NCBI RefSeq assembly: GCF_003073175.1
Contig: NZ_QBBX01000007.1
Coordinates: forward strand, 1 to 64,000
DNA from: Peribacillus acanthi
GTDB lineage: Bacteria > Bacillota > Bacilli > Bacillales > DSM-1321
Direction: 5' to 3'
Length of the DNA stretch: 64,000 nucleotides
Shown here in pieces: positions 28,848 to 38,095 of this stretch (position 1 is the stretch's first letter; each line of letters opens with the position of its first letter). The translations under genes and the position numbers were made by a program. The notes below the pieces were generated by a model, which worked only from the letters and a program-made list of their open reading frames with translations, did not search any database and had not been told where the DNA came from.

Positions 28848-29122
28848 ATTTGGATGATGAATAATTTACTCCGTTCATTCTAGAGAATTATGGTAAAACA
28901 TATAATGTTAGTGAAATCCCACATAAGACAAAGATTAAAACCAAAAAATCCAAAATAAAAAACATGACAAAGGTGTTGAATACAAAATAATCATTGTATG
29001 ATGCTATTTTTACATGCTAATATTTAGATAATTTAAAATATACAAAATGGAAGCGTTTACCTTTTCTGATGAAAACCAAAAAAGATACAGGCATCCATAT
29101 GCTTAAAAAAGGGGGAAGTAGT
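28848..29122 (+). promoter_or_regulatory. Upstream region of the methylthioribose-type operon with a cre-like site
   Basis: Very AT-rich 275 bases. TGGAAGCGTTTACC at 29048-29061 matches the Bacillus catabolite-responsive element core, placed about 60 bases before the start codon, so CcpA repression is plausible. No SAM (S-box) riboswitch signature was found. The ribosome site is GGGGGAAG before the ATG at 29123. Confidence 0.55.
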
Positions 29123-30244
29123 ATGAAAAAGAACTTTTTTAAAAGCACCTTTGTTTCAGCAATAGCAGCTACTTTATTGTTAACTGGCTGTGCAGGGGGA
29201 TCGGGATCCTCCTCTCCTACAAAAGGAGAAGAGAAAGTCTCGTTTGAAAACGTGCCTGAGCGCTTTGCTAATGGCGAAGGTGCAAAGATTAAAGTAATCC
29301 GCAAGATTGGTGGAGATGATCATACTGCTCAATTCCTAGCTGGAGCTAAAGCGGAAGGGGAAGCGCTAGGATTTACAGTTGACGTGTTTACGGCTAATGG
29401 TGATACAGCAAAGTTCCATGATGCGATTGCACAAGGACTTCAAGAAGATTATGACGGGTTCATTATTTCTCATGGTGATGATGCAGCCACTGTGGAGGAT
29501 GTTAAGAAACTAACTGAAGCAGGGAAAAGTGTAGTCACCTTTGATTCTAATGGCGATTTAGCACAAGTTGAAGGGGTAACCTTAACTTCCCAAGACGATG
29601 AAGCACTAGCAACCTTAGCGCTTGATCAATTAGTGAAGGATCATAATGGCAAAGCGAATATCGTTTACCTTTGGGTAGATGGATTCCCACCAATGGTAAG
29701 ACGTAACAATGTATATAAAGAAGTATTAGCGGCAAATCCAGAAATAAAAGAAGTAGAGCGCTTTGGTGTGGCGGCTGCTGATACATCCGTACAAACGCAA
29801 AATGCGGTAGCAGCAATGTTAAATAAACATCCAAAAGGAAGTATCGATGCAATTTTTGCTACTTGGGATGCGTTTGCAATTGGTGCTGCTCGTGCCATTA
29901 AAGAAGCTGGCAGAGATGAAATCAAGATTTATGGAATTGATGTATCTAATGCTGACCTTCAATTAATTCAAGAAGAAAATAGTCCATGGAAATACACAGC
30001 AGCTGTTGATCCGAAACTGATTGGTGAAATCAACATGAGACTTTTAGCTAAAAAGCTTGCTGGTGAAGAAACTCCACAAACGTATGACTTAGAAGCTGCT
30101 CTAGTATCTGGTGAAAAACTGCAAGAATCAAAAGAACCTGTCAATATGGTGAACTTGGCAAATATCATCGAAGGCTGGGGAAAATCTTCAGAGTTTGAAG
30201 AAGAATGGATGAAAGTATTAAAAGAACATTATACGAAGAAATAG
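29123..30244 (+). CDS. Sugar-type ABC transporter substrate-binding lipoprotein (MTR-like substrate)
   Basis: 373 aa from the ATG at 29123 (behind GGGGGAAG; the frame extends to 29069). Signal peptide with lipobox LTGC, so the mature protein is anchored at Cys23. Periplasmic-binding fold type I of the ribose family (Peripla_BP_4): IKVIRKIGGDDHTAQFLAGAK, FDAIAQGL-like HDAIAQGLQEDYDGFIIS, and IKIYGIDVSNADL. First gene of an operon with ATPase, permease, mtnK and mtnA, which points to methylthioribose or a 5-modified ribose as substrate. Expression of downstream genes may be damped by the hairpin at 30267-30308. Confidence 0.85.
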   Translation: MKKNFFKSTFVSAIAATLLLTGCAGGSGSSSPTKGEEKVSFENVPERFANGEGAKIKVIRKIGGDDHTAQFLAGAKAEGEALGFTVDVFTANGDTAKFHDAIAQGLQEDYDGFIISHGDDAATVEDVKKLTEAGKSVVTFDSNGDLAQVEGVTLTSQDDEALATLALDQLVKDHNGKANIVYLWVDGFPPMVRRNNVYKEVLAANPEIKEVERFGVAAADTSVQTQNAVAAMLNKHPKGSIDAIFATWDAFAIGAARAIKEAGRDEIKIYGIDVSNADLQLIQEENSPWKYTAAVDPKLIGEINMRLLAKKLAGEETPQTYDLEAALVSGEKLQESKEPVNMVNLANIIEGWGKSSEFEEEWMKVLKEHYTKK

Positions 30245-30266
30245 ATACTAGTTTGATAGAAAAATC

Positions 30267-30308
30267 GGAAACACTCTCTTATTTTTTCGGTAAGAGGGTG
30301 TTTCCTTT
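30267..30308 (+). terminator. Hairpin between binding-protein and ATPase genes (partial terminator)
   Basis: GGAAACACTCTCTTA pairs with TAAGAGGGTGTTTCC, followed by TTTG. A strong stem with a short T run; typical of stoichiometry control giving more binding protein than ATPase. Confidence 0.6.
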
Positions 30309-30342
30309 GATTGTATATTCCTTCTAAAAGGTGGGGAATGGT

Positions 30343-31848
30343 GTGGAGAAGCATAATCTAGAAATGAAAGATATATCCATTGAATTTCCTGGAGTTAAAG
30401 CATTAGACAATGTTTCCTTTACTACAGAAACCGGTACGGCACATGCGCTGATTGGTGCGAATGGTGCAGGGAAGTCCACTTTAATGAAGGTACTTTCTGG
30501 AGCGTATACACATTATACAGGAGATATTTTCTTGGATGGTCATCAAGTAGATATTCGTTCGCCAAAGGATGCCCAAAATCTCGGAATTCAAATTGTTTAC
30601 CAAGAAGTGGACACAGCATTGGTCCCCAATTTAACTGTTGGTGAGAATATTATGCTCAGTGAGACGGTTAATGAAATGGGCAGGAAACAATTTATTTCTT
30701 GGAATGAAATTCACCGTAAAGCCACGGCCATTCTATCGAGTATGAATGTTCACGTGCCTTCTAAAAAACTTGTAAGCCAGTTAACTCTAGCTGAAAAACA
30801 AATGGTCTTAATAGCTAGATCTGTATCAAGGCAATGTCGTTACTTAATTTTGGATGAGCCAACTGCACCACTTAGTCATTCAGAGACGAATGAGTTGTTT
30901 CGTATAGTTAGAGAATTAAAGAATAAAAATGTTGGAATCATATTTATCTCACATAGGCTTCCAGAGCTATTCGAAATCTGTGATGCCATTACCGTAATGA
31001 GAAATGGTGAATTTGTAATAAAAGAAAAAATAGCAATTAGCAATCCGAGTCGTGTAGTTGAACAAATGCTTGGTCAAAAGTTAGAGGAGCAATTTCCGAA
31101 ATCTAACGTAATACCTGGAGAAACCATTCATGAGGTGATTGATTTACATGACGAAGAAAAAATACACCAGATTAGCATGAATGTCCGTGAAGGTGAAATC
31201 GTGGGACTTGCTGGTCTTGTTGGGGCCGGTAAGACGGAAATTTGTAAAGCATTATTTGGTGCTTCCAAAATCTCATCAGGTGAAATCCGATTAAGAGGGA
31301 AAAAATTAAAAATTAGTGGCCCGCATGATGCAGTGAGACATGGGATCGCTTTAGTTCCTGAAGAGAGAAGGAAAGAAGGCATTTTAGTAGAAGAGACGGT
31401 GACTTCAAACCTTTCTGCTGCGAACTTAACGGTTTTTACAAGGCTATTTGGATTCCTAGATTTTAAAGGCGAAAAGAAAAAAGCGAAAGAAATCATTGGA
31501 AGTCTTGGAATTAAAACGCCATCTGAAGAAACGCGGGTGAAAAACCTATCCGGTGGAAATCAACAAAAGGTAGCGATAGGAAAATGGCTAGTTGCCGATG
31601 CTGACGTCTATATTTTTGATGAACCAACTAAAGGGGTGGATGTTGGGGCCAAAAAGGACATTTTCGAATTGATTGCAGGACTTGCGGAACGCAGAAAGGG
31701 TATCTTGTATGCTTCCTGTGAACTCTCAGAAATCATCGGGATTACTGATCGTGTATATGTCATATATGATGGACAAGTTTCAAAAGAACTAGTAACTAGC
31801 GAAACAAAAGAAGAAGAACTTCTATTCTATTCAACAGGAGGTAAATAG
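30343..31848 (+). CDS. Sugar-type ABC transporter ATPase with two nucleotide-binding domains
   Basis: 501 aa from GTG at 30343 (behind AAGGTGG; GTG at 30331 is an alternative). Domain 1: Walker A GANGAGKST, Walker B LILDEPTAP, but the signature is a divergent SQLTLAEKQ. Domain 2: Walker A-like GLVGAGKTE, signature LSGGNQQKV, Walker B IFDEPTKGVD. This is the RbsA/MglA arrangement where the two halves differ. Energises uptake through the permease at 31850-32854. Confidence 0.9.
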   Translation: MEKHNLEMKDISIEFPGVKALDNVSFTTETGTAHALIGANGAGKSTLMKVLSGAYTHYTGDIFLDGHQVDIRSPKDAQNLGIQIVYQEVDTALVPNLTVGENIMLSETVNEMGRKQFISWNEIHRKATAILSSMNVHVPSKKLVSQLTLAEKQMVLIARSVSRQCRYLILDEPTAPLSHSETNELFRIVRELKNKNVGIIFISHRLPELFEICDAITVMRNGEFVIKEKIAISNPSRVVEQMLGQKLEEQFPKSNVIPGETIHEVIDLHDEEKIHQISMNVREGEIVGLAGLVGAGKTEICKALFGASKISSGEIRLRGKKLKISGPHDAVRHGIALVPEERRKEGILVEETVTSNLSAANLTVFTRLFGFLDFKGEKKKAKEIIGSLGIKTPSEETRVKNLSGGNQQKVAIGKWLVADADVYIFDEPTKGVDVGAKKDIFELIAGLAERRKGILYASCELSEIIGITDRVYVIYDGQVSKELVTSETKEEELLFYSTGGK

Positions 31849-31849
31849 G

Positions 31850-32854
31850 ATGAACGTGTCGAATCCTGTACCAACCAACATCCCACAAAAAAAATCATTT
31901 GATTTGTTTGATTTTCTATATAAATACGGAACGATTATTACAATTATCGTTTTGATAGCGGTGTTTGCTTTATCTAATCCATCTTTTATACAAGGAAATA
32001 ATATCGTCAATATTCTTCGTTCGATTTCGATTGTAACCATAATTGCAATTGGCATTACGATTTCATTATCAGTAAATGGTTTTGATTTATCGGTTGGTTC
32101 AGTAGCGAGTCTTTCTAATGCTGTTGTCATTTCAATGTTCGTATGGTTTTCCCAAAACACCGCTGTAGCCATATTTTCTGCTATCGTTGCTGCTCTGATT
32201 GTAGGTGCCCTTAATTCATTTATGATTGTCAAAATGAAGATACCGGATATGCTGATGACGTTAGCGATGATGTTCATCATTCAAGGTATTTCATTGACCT
32301 ATACAAAAGGTGCATCTGTATCTCAAAACATGGTAATGCCAGACGGAACCTTCTCTACCGGAGTCATAAGCCAAATGTTTTCAAAAATTGGTCAAGTACC
32401 TTGGATTATTATCATCATGATTTTCGTTGTTGCAGTCGTGCATGTGTTCCTAACCTATACAAAGCATGGAAGATATATGTATGTAATCGGTGGGAATATT
32501 GAAGCTGCAAGACTTTCAGGTATTCCAGTCAATAAATATAAAGTAGCTGCGTACTTGCTATCTGCTTTCTTTGCAGCCATAGGCGGTATCGTGCTTGCTT
32601 CTCGTGTAATGACGGCTGAAATCAATGCAGGAGCACCTTATTTAATGGATTCAGTAGCGGCAGCGTTTATTGGTTTTTCCGTTTTAGGAGCAGGTAAGCC
32701 CAATGCGTTTGGAACTTTTGTAGGTGCTGTGTTGATCGGAATTCTTCAAAATGGACTCGTCATGATGTCTGTCCCGTATTATGCGATGGATATTGTGAAA
32801 GGAACTGTTTTAGCTTTTGCACTAGCCTTAACGTATTACAAACAAAAACATTAA
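31850..32854 (+). CDS. Sugar-type ABC transporter permease (RbsC-like)
   Basis: 334 aa with about ten hydrophobic helices. VNGFDLSVGSVASLSN is the conserved family segment, and IGGNIEAARLSGIPVNKYKVAAYLLSA is the cytoplasmic coupling loop. A single permease gene implies a homodimeric channel. Start one base after the ATPase stop, behind AGGAGGTAAATAGG. Confidence 0.88.
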   Translation: MNVSNPVPTNIPQKKSFDLFDFLYKYGTIITIIVLIAVFALSNPSFIQGNNIVNILRSISIVTIIAIGITISLSVNGFDLSVGSVASLSNAVVISMFVWFSQNTAVAIFSAIVAALIVGALNSFMIVKMKIPDMLMTLAMMFIIQGISLTYTKGASVSQNMVMPDGTFSTGVISQMFSKIGQVPWIIIIMIFVVAVVHVFLTYTKHGRYMYVIGGNIEAARLSGIPVNKYKVAAYLLSAFFAAIGGIVLASRVMTAEINAGAPYLMDSVAAAFIGFSVLGAGKPNAFGTFVGAVLIGILQNGLVMMSVPYYAMDIVKGTVLAFALALTYYKQKH

Positions 32855-32885
32855 TGAACAATCAGATACATTCATGGAGGGATAG

Positions 32886-34112
32886 ATGATGTCAGTTTTT
32901 ACAAAAGAGTATTTTACCATGAAAGAAGAAGATGCAATTTTATATGCGACAACGAAGCTCGATATTTTTGCAGAGGATGCGGAGTTAAGCTGTAAAGAAA
33001 TTGGGGACGGCAACTTGAACTATGTGTTTAAGGTCATTGATGAAAAAAATGGTAAATCTATCATCATTAAGCAAGCTGGACCTGTAGCTAGGATCTCTGA
33101 TGAATTCAAACTATCTCCGGATCGCAATCGTATCGAGAGTGAAATTCTTAAGCTGCAATTCGATATTGCTCCCGGCTTTGTTCCCAAGGTCTATCACTAC
33201 GATCCAATCATGAATTGCTGTGTAATGGATGATTTATCTGACCATGAAATTATGAGGACGGCATTGTTGAAGCATAAGAAGTTCCCACTTTTTGCTGATC
33301 ATATTTCAACATTTATGGCGAAAACACTTTTATTAACAAGTGATGTTGTCATGGAGCATAAGCAAAAGAAAGAATTAGTAAAAAGCTTCATCAATCCAGA
33401 GCTTTGTGAAATCACTGAAGATCTCGTTTATACAGAGCCATTCTATGATTGCCCTCGAAATGACGTGTTTGAAGGTACACTTGATTTTGTTAAAGAACAG
33501 ATTTGGGCAGATAAAGCTCTAGCCTTGGAAACGGCAAAATTAAAATTTGAATTTATGACCCATGCACAGTCTCTATTACATGGCGATCTGCATACAGGTT
33601 CAATTTTTATCAAGGAAGATTCTACTAAGGTCATCGATCCTGAGTTTGCATTCTATGGTCCAGCGGGCTATGACATAGGGAATGTAATTGCTAATCTGAT
33701 TTTTGCCCATGCGAATGCAAAGTTTATGATTTCTGATGACCAAGAGAAAATGGATCAGTTAGAGTATTTGGAAAATACGATCATAGATGTTGTTGATTTA
33801 TATAAAGTGAAGTTCAATACATTGTTTGATGAGAATGTATTAGACCGAACTGCTAAATCTGAAGGATTTAAGGAATATTACCTTGATTCCATCTTACGAG
33901 ATACAGCAGCAGTTGCAGGCTTAGAGCTTTGTCGTCGCATCATTGGTTTAGCACACGTTAAGGATATAACTTCGATTACAAACGCTGAATCTAGAACACT
34001 AGCTGAAAAAATCTGTTTATCTATCGGAAAAACGTATATTCTGGAGAGAGATTCCATAAAGGATGGAGAAGATTTTGCTAAGGTAATCCGTAAGTTCTCG
34101 CAACAATTCTAA
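32886..34112 (+). CDS. mtnK: S-methyl-5-thioribose kinase
   Basis: 408 aa (start ATGATG; either could be used, behind GGAGGGATAG). Closely follows the MtnK family: CKEIGDGNLNYVFKV (nucleotide-binding loop), LLHGDLHTGSIF (catalytic Asp of HGDLHTG) and VIDPEFAFYGPAGYDIGN (metal-binding DPE). Phosphorylates methylthioribose at C1 using ATP in the methionine salvage pathway. The close linkage to a transporter suggests uptake of external substrate rather than only recycling. Confidence 0.93.
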   Translation: MMSVFTKEYFTMKEEDAILYATTKLDIFAEDAELSCKEIGDGNLNYVFKVIDEKNGKSIIIKQAGPVARISDEFKLSPDRNRIESEILKLQFDIAPGFVPKVYHYDPIMNCCVMDDLSDHEIMRTALLKHKKFPLFADHISTFMAKTLLLTSDVVMEHKQKKELVKSFINPELCEITEDLVYTEPFYDCPRNDVFEGTLDFVKEQIWADKALALETAKLKFEFMTHAQSLLHGDLHTGSIFIKEDSTKVIDPEFAFYGPAGYDIGNVIANLIFAHANAKFMISDDQEKMDQLEYLENTIIDVVDLYKVKFNTLFDENVLDRTAKSEGFKEYYLDSILRDTAAVAGLELCRRIIGLAHVKDITSITNAESRTLAEKICLSIGKTYILERDSIKDGEDFAKVIRKFSQQF

Positions 34113-34121
34113 GGAGGCATC

Positions 34122-35189
34122 ATGATGGGAAAACCTGTTGACGTAATTCAATCCGTAAGACTAGATGACGAGAGGGATACGCTCGTTTTACTAGATCAAA
34201 CCTTACTTCCGAATGAAAAGAAGTTTCTTGAGCTAAAAGAAATGAAGGATATTTGGGATGCTATATATCTATTAAAGGTTCGTGGTGCACCAGCCATCGG
34301 GATTGCAGCGGCCTATGGAGTATACTTAGGAACGAAACAGTCTTCTGCTTCTACGTATGAAGAATTATATCAAGATTTCTTAAAGGTAAAGGAATATCTT
34401 GCGTCATCCCGCCCTACAGCTGTGAACCTATTTTGGGCTCTAGACCGTATGGATAATCGATTTAAAAAAGAAGAAGGTAAAAATGTAGCAGACGTAAAAG
34501 AAGCTTTACGTGAGGAATCGGAGTTGATTCGTGCCGAGGATGAAAAAGTGTGTGAATCCATTGGACAATACGCTTTGTCAGTCCTTGAACCTGGTTGGGG
34601 GATATTGACTCACTGTAATGCTGGAACCATTGCGACTGCTAAATATGGAACTGCATTGGCTCCGATTTATCTTGGGCAAGAAAAAGGCTATGACTTTAAG
34701 GTCTATGCGGATGAAACGAGACCATTATTGCAAGGTGCCCGTCTTACCGCTTGGGAACTACAAGAAGCGGGAGTCGATGTGACGCTTATTTGTGATAATA
34801 TGGCTTCTATAGTCATGAAGGAAGGGAAGATCCAGGCTGTATTAGTTGGATGTGATCGTGTAGCGTTGAATGGAGATTCTGCCAATAAGATTGGAACATC
34901 GGGAGTTGCCATTTTAGCAAAGCATTATAACGTCCCATTCTATGTATGTGCTCCACTATCAACAGTAGATTTAGAGTGTAAGACCGGTGACGACATCCAC
35001 ATCGAACTGCGTCCATCAACGGAAATTACTTCAACATGGTATGAAAAGCCAATAGCGCCCAACGATGTCAAAACATACAACCCAGCCTTTGATGTGACTG
35101 ACCATAGTTTAATCACTGGAATCATTACTGAAAATGGGATTGCGTATGCTCCGTTTGAAGAGAGTTTGCCAAAGATGTTCAAAAATTAG
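34122..35189 (+). CDS. mtnA: S-methyl-5-thioribose-1-phosphate isomerase
   Basis: 355 aa. Family motifs: VRGAPAIGIAAAYG, LTHCNAGTIAT (active-site Cys) and VGCDRVALNGDSANKIGT (active-site Asp). Isomerises methylthioribose-1-phosphate to methylthioribulose-1-phosphate. Ten bases after mtnK behind AGGAGGCATC, last gene of the operon. Relatives also act on 5-deoxyribose-1-phosphate. The later salvage genes are not in the window. Confidence 0.93.
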   Translation: MMGKPVDVIQSVRLDDERDTLVLLDQTLLPNEKKFLELKEMKDIWDAIYLLKVRGAPAIGIAAAYGVYLGTKQSSASTYEELYQDFLKVKEYLASSRPTAVNLFWALDRMDNRFKKEEGKNVADVKEALREESELIRAEDEKVCESIGQYALSVLEPGWGILTHCNAGTIATAKYGTALAPIYLGQEKGYDFKVYADETRPLLQGARLTAWELQEAGVDVTLICDNMASIVMKEGKIQAVLVGCDRVALNGDSANKIGTSGVAILAKHYNVPFYVCAPLSTVDLECKTGDDIHIELRPSTEITSTWYEKPIAPNDVKTYNPAFDVTDHSLITGIITENGIAYAPFEESLPKMFKN

Positions 35190-35203
35190 GTTAATAGAAT
35201 GTA

Positions 35204-35237
35204 GGGTGGTCTTGGAGATTGCAGGCCATCCTTTTTT
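35204..35237 (+). terminator. Intrinsic terminator after mtnA
   Basis: GGGTGGTC pairs with GGCCATCC (one G-U pair), followed by six T. Confidence 0.8.
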
Positions 35238-35337
35238 GTACTTAGATGAGGGAGTTGAACAAAGGTTTCTAAAAAAAGAGGTTGAATAAAATATTACAGT
35301 TGTTGTTATTTAGTCAAAATGAAGGAGAGATAAACTA

Positions 35338-35571
35338 ATGAATTTAGGGACTCCGATAGCAATAGGGAATACAGCAAAAATATTTCTTTATAAAAACAGG
35401 ATCTATAAAATATTTAATGACTACTTGACCGAAACGGTATCTTTAATTGAAGCCGATAAACAAAAATATGCTTATTCGTTTGGGCTTCCTGTACCAAAAA
35501 TAATAGATGTTACTAAAATAGATGGTAAACAAGCTATCATAATGGAGTTTATCAAAGGTAGATCTAAGTGA
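35338..35571 (+). pseudogene. Truncated aminoglycoside-phosphotransferase-like kinase
   Basis: 77 codons ending in TGA. The product starts like APH/choline-kinase-type proteins (IAIGNTAKIFLYKNRIYKIF, nucleotide-binding start; then LPVPKIIDV and IIMEFIKG up to the hinge) but stops where the second lobe with the HxDxxxxN catalytic loop should begin. Full-length relatives have about 250 residues. A good ribosome site (AAGGAGAGATAAACTA) shows it was once expressed. The rest was lost, perhaps when the next 280-codon recombinase gene arrived. Confidence 0.7.
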
Positions 35572-35648
35572 ATATTAAAATATTTAACTAGTATAAATTT
35601 TGTTATTATGTGAATACTGCCTGTAAAAAGAACAGGGAGTAGTTAATT

Positions 35649-36488
35649 ATGATTGTATCTGAAGCTTGGAGTCTATATAAAGCAGATAAGCAAATTCAAG
35701 GCTATTCTACTCAAACATTAAAAGCGTATAGTGTCCAATTATCCTTATTAATCAATTATTTTGGTGATATAAAAATAACTGAGTTTACAACACAATCTAT
35801 TAAACTATATCTTGGAAAAGTGGCAACTGAATTGAAAGCTTCTAGTCTTTGCCATCGGATCCGATTTCTTAAATCTCTGTTTAAATGGGCTCAAGATGAG
35901 AATTATGTTGTAACCAATCCAGTATCAGTAATAAAAGAGCCTAAGCTTGATATTAGGATCCCTAAGTTTTTAACAGAAGAAGAAATTGAATTACTACGAG
36001 AAGCTTGTGATACTACTTTTGAGAAAGCGCTATTTGAGTTTATGTATTCCACTGGTTGTCGAATAGGAGAGGTTGCAACCTTAGATAGACAGTCAATTAA
36101 TTTCTCAGAACAGTCTGTTATTGTTTTTGGAAAAGGGAAAAAAGAAAGAGAAGTATATTTCAACACAAGATGTAGTATTTGGTTAAAAAGGTACTTAGAA
36201 GAGAGAACTGATGATCAACAATCCCTGTTTGTTACAATTAGGGCACCACATCGGATGAGCATTGCACAAATGAGATACGTAATAAAACAGATTTCAAAAA
36301 GAGCAGGAATCAATAAGTGTATTCATCCACATCAATTAAGACATAGTTACGCTACTACATTAATTAATAATGGAGCACCTTTAGAAGTAATACAAAATTT
36401 ATTAGGACATGAAAAGAGCGAAACAACTAGAGTGTATGCTTATTTAAGTGGACAACTGAGACGTGAATTGTATAAAAAGTTTTTTTAA
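35649..36488 (+). CDS. Tyrosine recombinase (phage-integrase family)
   Basis: 279 aa. N-terminal SAM-like core-binding domain (about 1-90) then the catalytic domain with a complete set: Arg138 in STGCRIGEV, Lys in GKGKKER (162-165), His228 and Arg231 in HPHQLRHSYAT, His254 in LLGHEKSETT and Tyr263. Weakly spaced ribosome site AGGGAGTAG. No phage or conjugation genes follow; instead it sits at the border of the accessory block. XerC/D-like orphan or the recombinase of that block are both possible; I saw no integron-integrase-specific insert. Confidence 0.85.
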   Translation: MIVSEAWSLYKADKQIQGYSTQTLKAYSVQLSLLINYFGDIKITEFTTQSIKLYLGKVATELKASSLCHRIRFLKSLFKWAQDENYVVTNPVSVIKEPKLDIRIPKFLTEEEIELLREACDTTFEKALFEFMYSTGCRIGEVATLDRQSINFSEQSVIVFGKGKKEREVYFNTRCSIWLKRYLEERTDDQQSLFVTIRAPHRMSIAQMRYVIKQISKRAGINKCIHPHQLRHSYATTLINNGAPLEVIQNLLGHEKSETTRVYAYLSGQLRRELYKKFF

Positions 36489-36497
36489 TTACTCAAT

Positions 36498-36519
36498 TGC
36501 TGTAATGGCAGCATTTTTT
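36498..36519 (+). terminator. Short terminator after the recombinase gene
   Basis: TGCTG-taat-GGCAGCA then six T. Short stem, so moderate confidence. Confidence 0.5.
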
Positions 36520-36603
36520 ATTGTACTAGCGGAGATTTGTTCAAACAAACCTTACACGAAAACATCAGGTATTGTATAGAACAGGAATATAGGAGGTTGA
36601 GAA

Positions 36604-36699
36604 ATGAAGATTAAGTACCAGACACCACCAATCAGAAATTTGGAAGGTACCTGGCACTTTTCCTTTGGAAAATACATATTAAGTACCTGTTTTTTCTGA
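36604..36699 (+). CDS. Putative 31-aa remnant or small protein
   Basis: ATG at 36604 lies behind a perfect AGGAGG, and 31 codons follow to TGA, starting MKIKYQTPPIRNLEGTW. It overlaps the 3' end of the convergent MFS gene by 21 bases. Unrecognised. The same DNA holds palindromic GGTACC-centred repeats, so it may be a fragment whose original gene was cut off. Confidence 0.3.
   Translation: MKIKYQTPPIRNLEGTWHFSFGKYILSTCFF
36614..36690. repeat. Short REP-like palindromic repeats
   Basis: GTACCAGACACC (about 36615-36626) and the near-complement GGTACCTGGCAC (36646-36657) can form an imperfect stem; a third AGTACCTG is at about 36681. Between the recombinase and MFS genes. Similar GGTACC/GTGTCTGG motifs occur between genes in Bacillaceae, from memory. 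Confidence 0.35.
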
Positions 36700-37974
36700 A
36701 GTAAGTTCAATGTTTAACTTAGTCGAGGAACGTATATTGAATAGAAGGAATAGCATTCCACCTGCAATTGGCATGATATAAGATGGAATTAAGTTTAACA
36801 GAACTCCTGAAGTAAGCATCGCCAGAGGAAGCATCGTTTTCCCTATACTAATACCAATGCTGATTACTCTACCCCTATATTCATCTGGAATCTCCTTTTG
36901 CATGAAATAAGAAATCGGTATATCGATTAACGCCACGATGGCCCCAAAAAAGAACATGACAGCGCTGTAAAAAACGATATAAAAAATAGGATCTATTGGA
37001 AAACCTCCCAGCATGACTGGGAATCCTGTGATGATCATAAAAATCGATAAGGAAAAACTTAAATACTTTAAGAGAGAGGAATAGGATATTCTTTTAGTGA
37101 TTTTTTTTACCATTACAGCCCCTAAAATCATACCTACGGGGAAAGCCCCTTGGATAATACCAAATTCCTTTGAACCTAGCTCAAGAACTGTATTAATGAT
37201 ATATGGTAATGGAATAGTCACAGCAAAACCGAGAAAGAAATTTAATGAAATTAAAAGGATAAACAAATTCATGATACTCTTTCTTTCTAACAAATAATGA
37301 AATCCATCCTTTATATCTCTAATAATATGAATTTTCCCACCAGAAGAATCTTCATTTGAATGATAATTGAAAAGCTTGAAATTAATAAACATCACCGATA
37401 ATCCGGAAAAGATAAAGGATATTCCATTTATGATAATAAAAGTTCTAATATCGAAAATCGCAAACACAATTCCCCCTAGCATTGGACCCATAATAGAGGA
37501 GACTGAATCAATTATTTTACTAATGGAATTAATATTCATCAACATTTTTTCAGATACAATGTTAGGCTTAGCTGCTTCCAGCCCTACCCCAAAGAAGGTA
37601 GTAAACAATGTCATCAGAAAGGTAGTAGCATAAATAAGAAATAGATTTAATCCAAATATATTACTTAACACATAAACAGAAACTAACAACACTCCGTTAG
37701 CCAAGTCCATCGAAACAACTATTGTCTTCTTATTGAATTTATCAGCAATCACTCCAGCAAACGGATTAATAATAATCATTGGAATAATTCCTAATATGAG
37801 GGTAACTGCAAAACTTAACGCCGACCCTGTTAGCTTTAATACATATAAACCTAACGCAAAATTATAAATAGCTGTACCAAATATCGAAACGGTCTTCCCT
37901 ATAGAATAGAGGAATAGGTTTTTTATTTCATTTCGGTCCTTTTCCCCACTAATACTTATTTGTAATACGTTCAT
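36679..37974 (-). CDS. MFS exporter
   Basis: 431 aa with about twelve helices, two halves of six. The A-loop IADKFNKKTIVVSMDLANG matches MFS_3-type drug exporters. Start behind GAGGTGGATGATTC. It follows the MerR/methyltransferase gene with a 118-base gap holding its own MerR-type promoter (38009-38039). Likely exports an antibiotic or metabolite sensed by that regulator; substrate unknown. Confidence 0.82.
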   Translation of the reverse strand: MNVLQISISGEKDRNEIKNLFLYSIGKTVSIFGTAIYNFALGLYVLKLTGSALSFAVTLILGIIPMIIINPFAGVIADKFNKKTIVVSMDLANGVLLVSVYVLSNIFGLNLFLIYATTFLMTLFTTFFGVGLEAAKPNIVSEKMLMNINSISKIIDSVSSIMGPMLGGIVFAIFDIRTFIIINGISFIFSGLSVMFINFKLFNYHSNEDSSGGKIHIIRDIKDGFHYLLERKSIMNLFILLISLNFFLGFAVTIPLPYIINTVLELGSKEFGIIQGAFPVGMILGAVMVKKITKRISYSSLLKYLSFSLSIFMIITGFPVMLGGFPIDPIFYIVFYSAVMFFFGAIVALIDIPISYFMQKEIPDEYRGRVISIGISIGKTMLPLAMLTSGVLLNLIPSYIMPIAGGMLFLLFNIRSSTKLNIELTSEKTGT

Positions 37975-38008
37975 GAATCATCCACCTCGCTTCACTTCTT
38001 TAAAATAA

Positions 38009-38039
38009 AGTTTAAGTCGTAGGGTGGACCCAATATCAA
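38009..38039 (-). promoter_or_regulatory. MerR-type promoter of the MFS gene
   Basis: On the minus strand TTGATA (38034-38039), exactly 19 bases, then TAAACT (38009-38014). A GGGT-CC-ACCC palindrome (38022-38031) lies inside the spacer. A 19-bp spacer with an internal dyad is the hallmark of promoters untwisted by MerR-family activators. Confidence 0.65.
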
Positions 38040-38081
38040 TATATAGATTCAATGAAATTTTTAGAGGGAAAATACAAAAGA

Positions 38082-38095
38082 TAGGGTTTACCCTA
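38082..38095. promoter_or_regulatory. Second GGGT-N2-ACCC palindrome
   Basis: TAGGGTTTACCCTA, a perfect palindrome apart from its central TT, overlaps the stop codon of the MerR/methyltransferase gene and repeats the dyad found in the MFS promoter 60 bases away. Possibly an additional regulator site. Confidence 0.4.

Noticed and set aside
28848-29122. SAM riboswitch before the mtn-type operon
   Set aside because: Expected because of methionine salvage, but the conserved S-box segments were not found; a cre-like site was seen instead.
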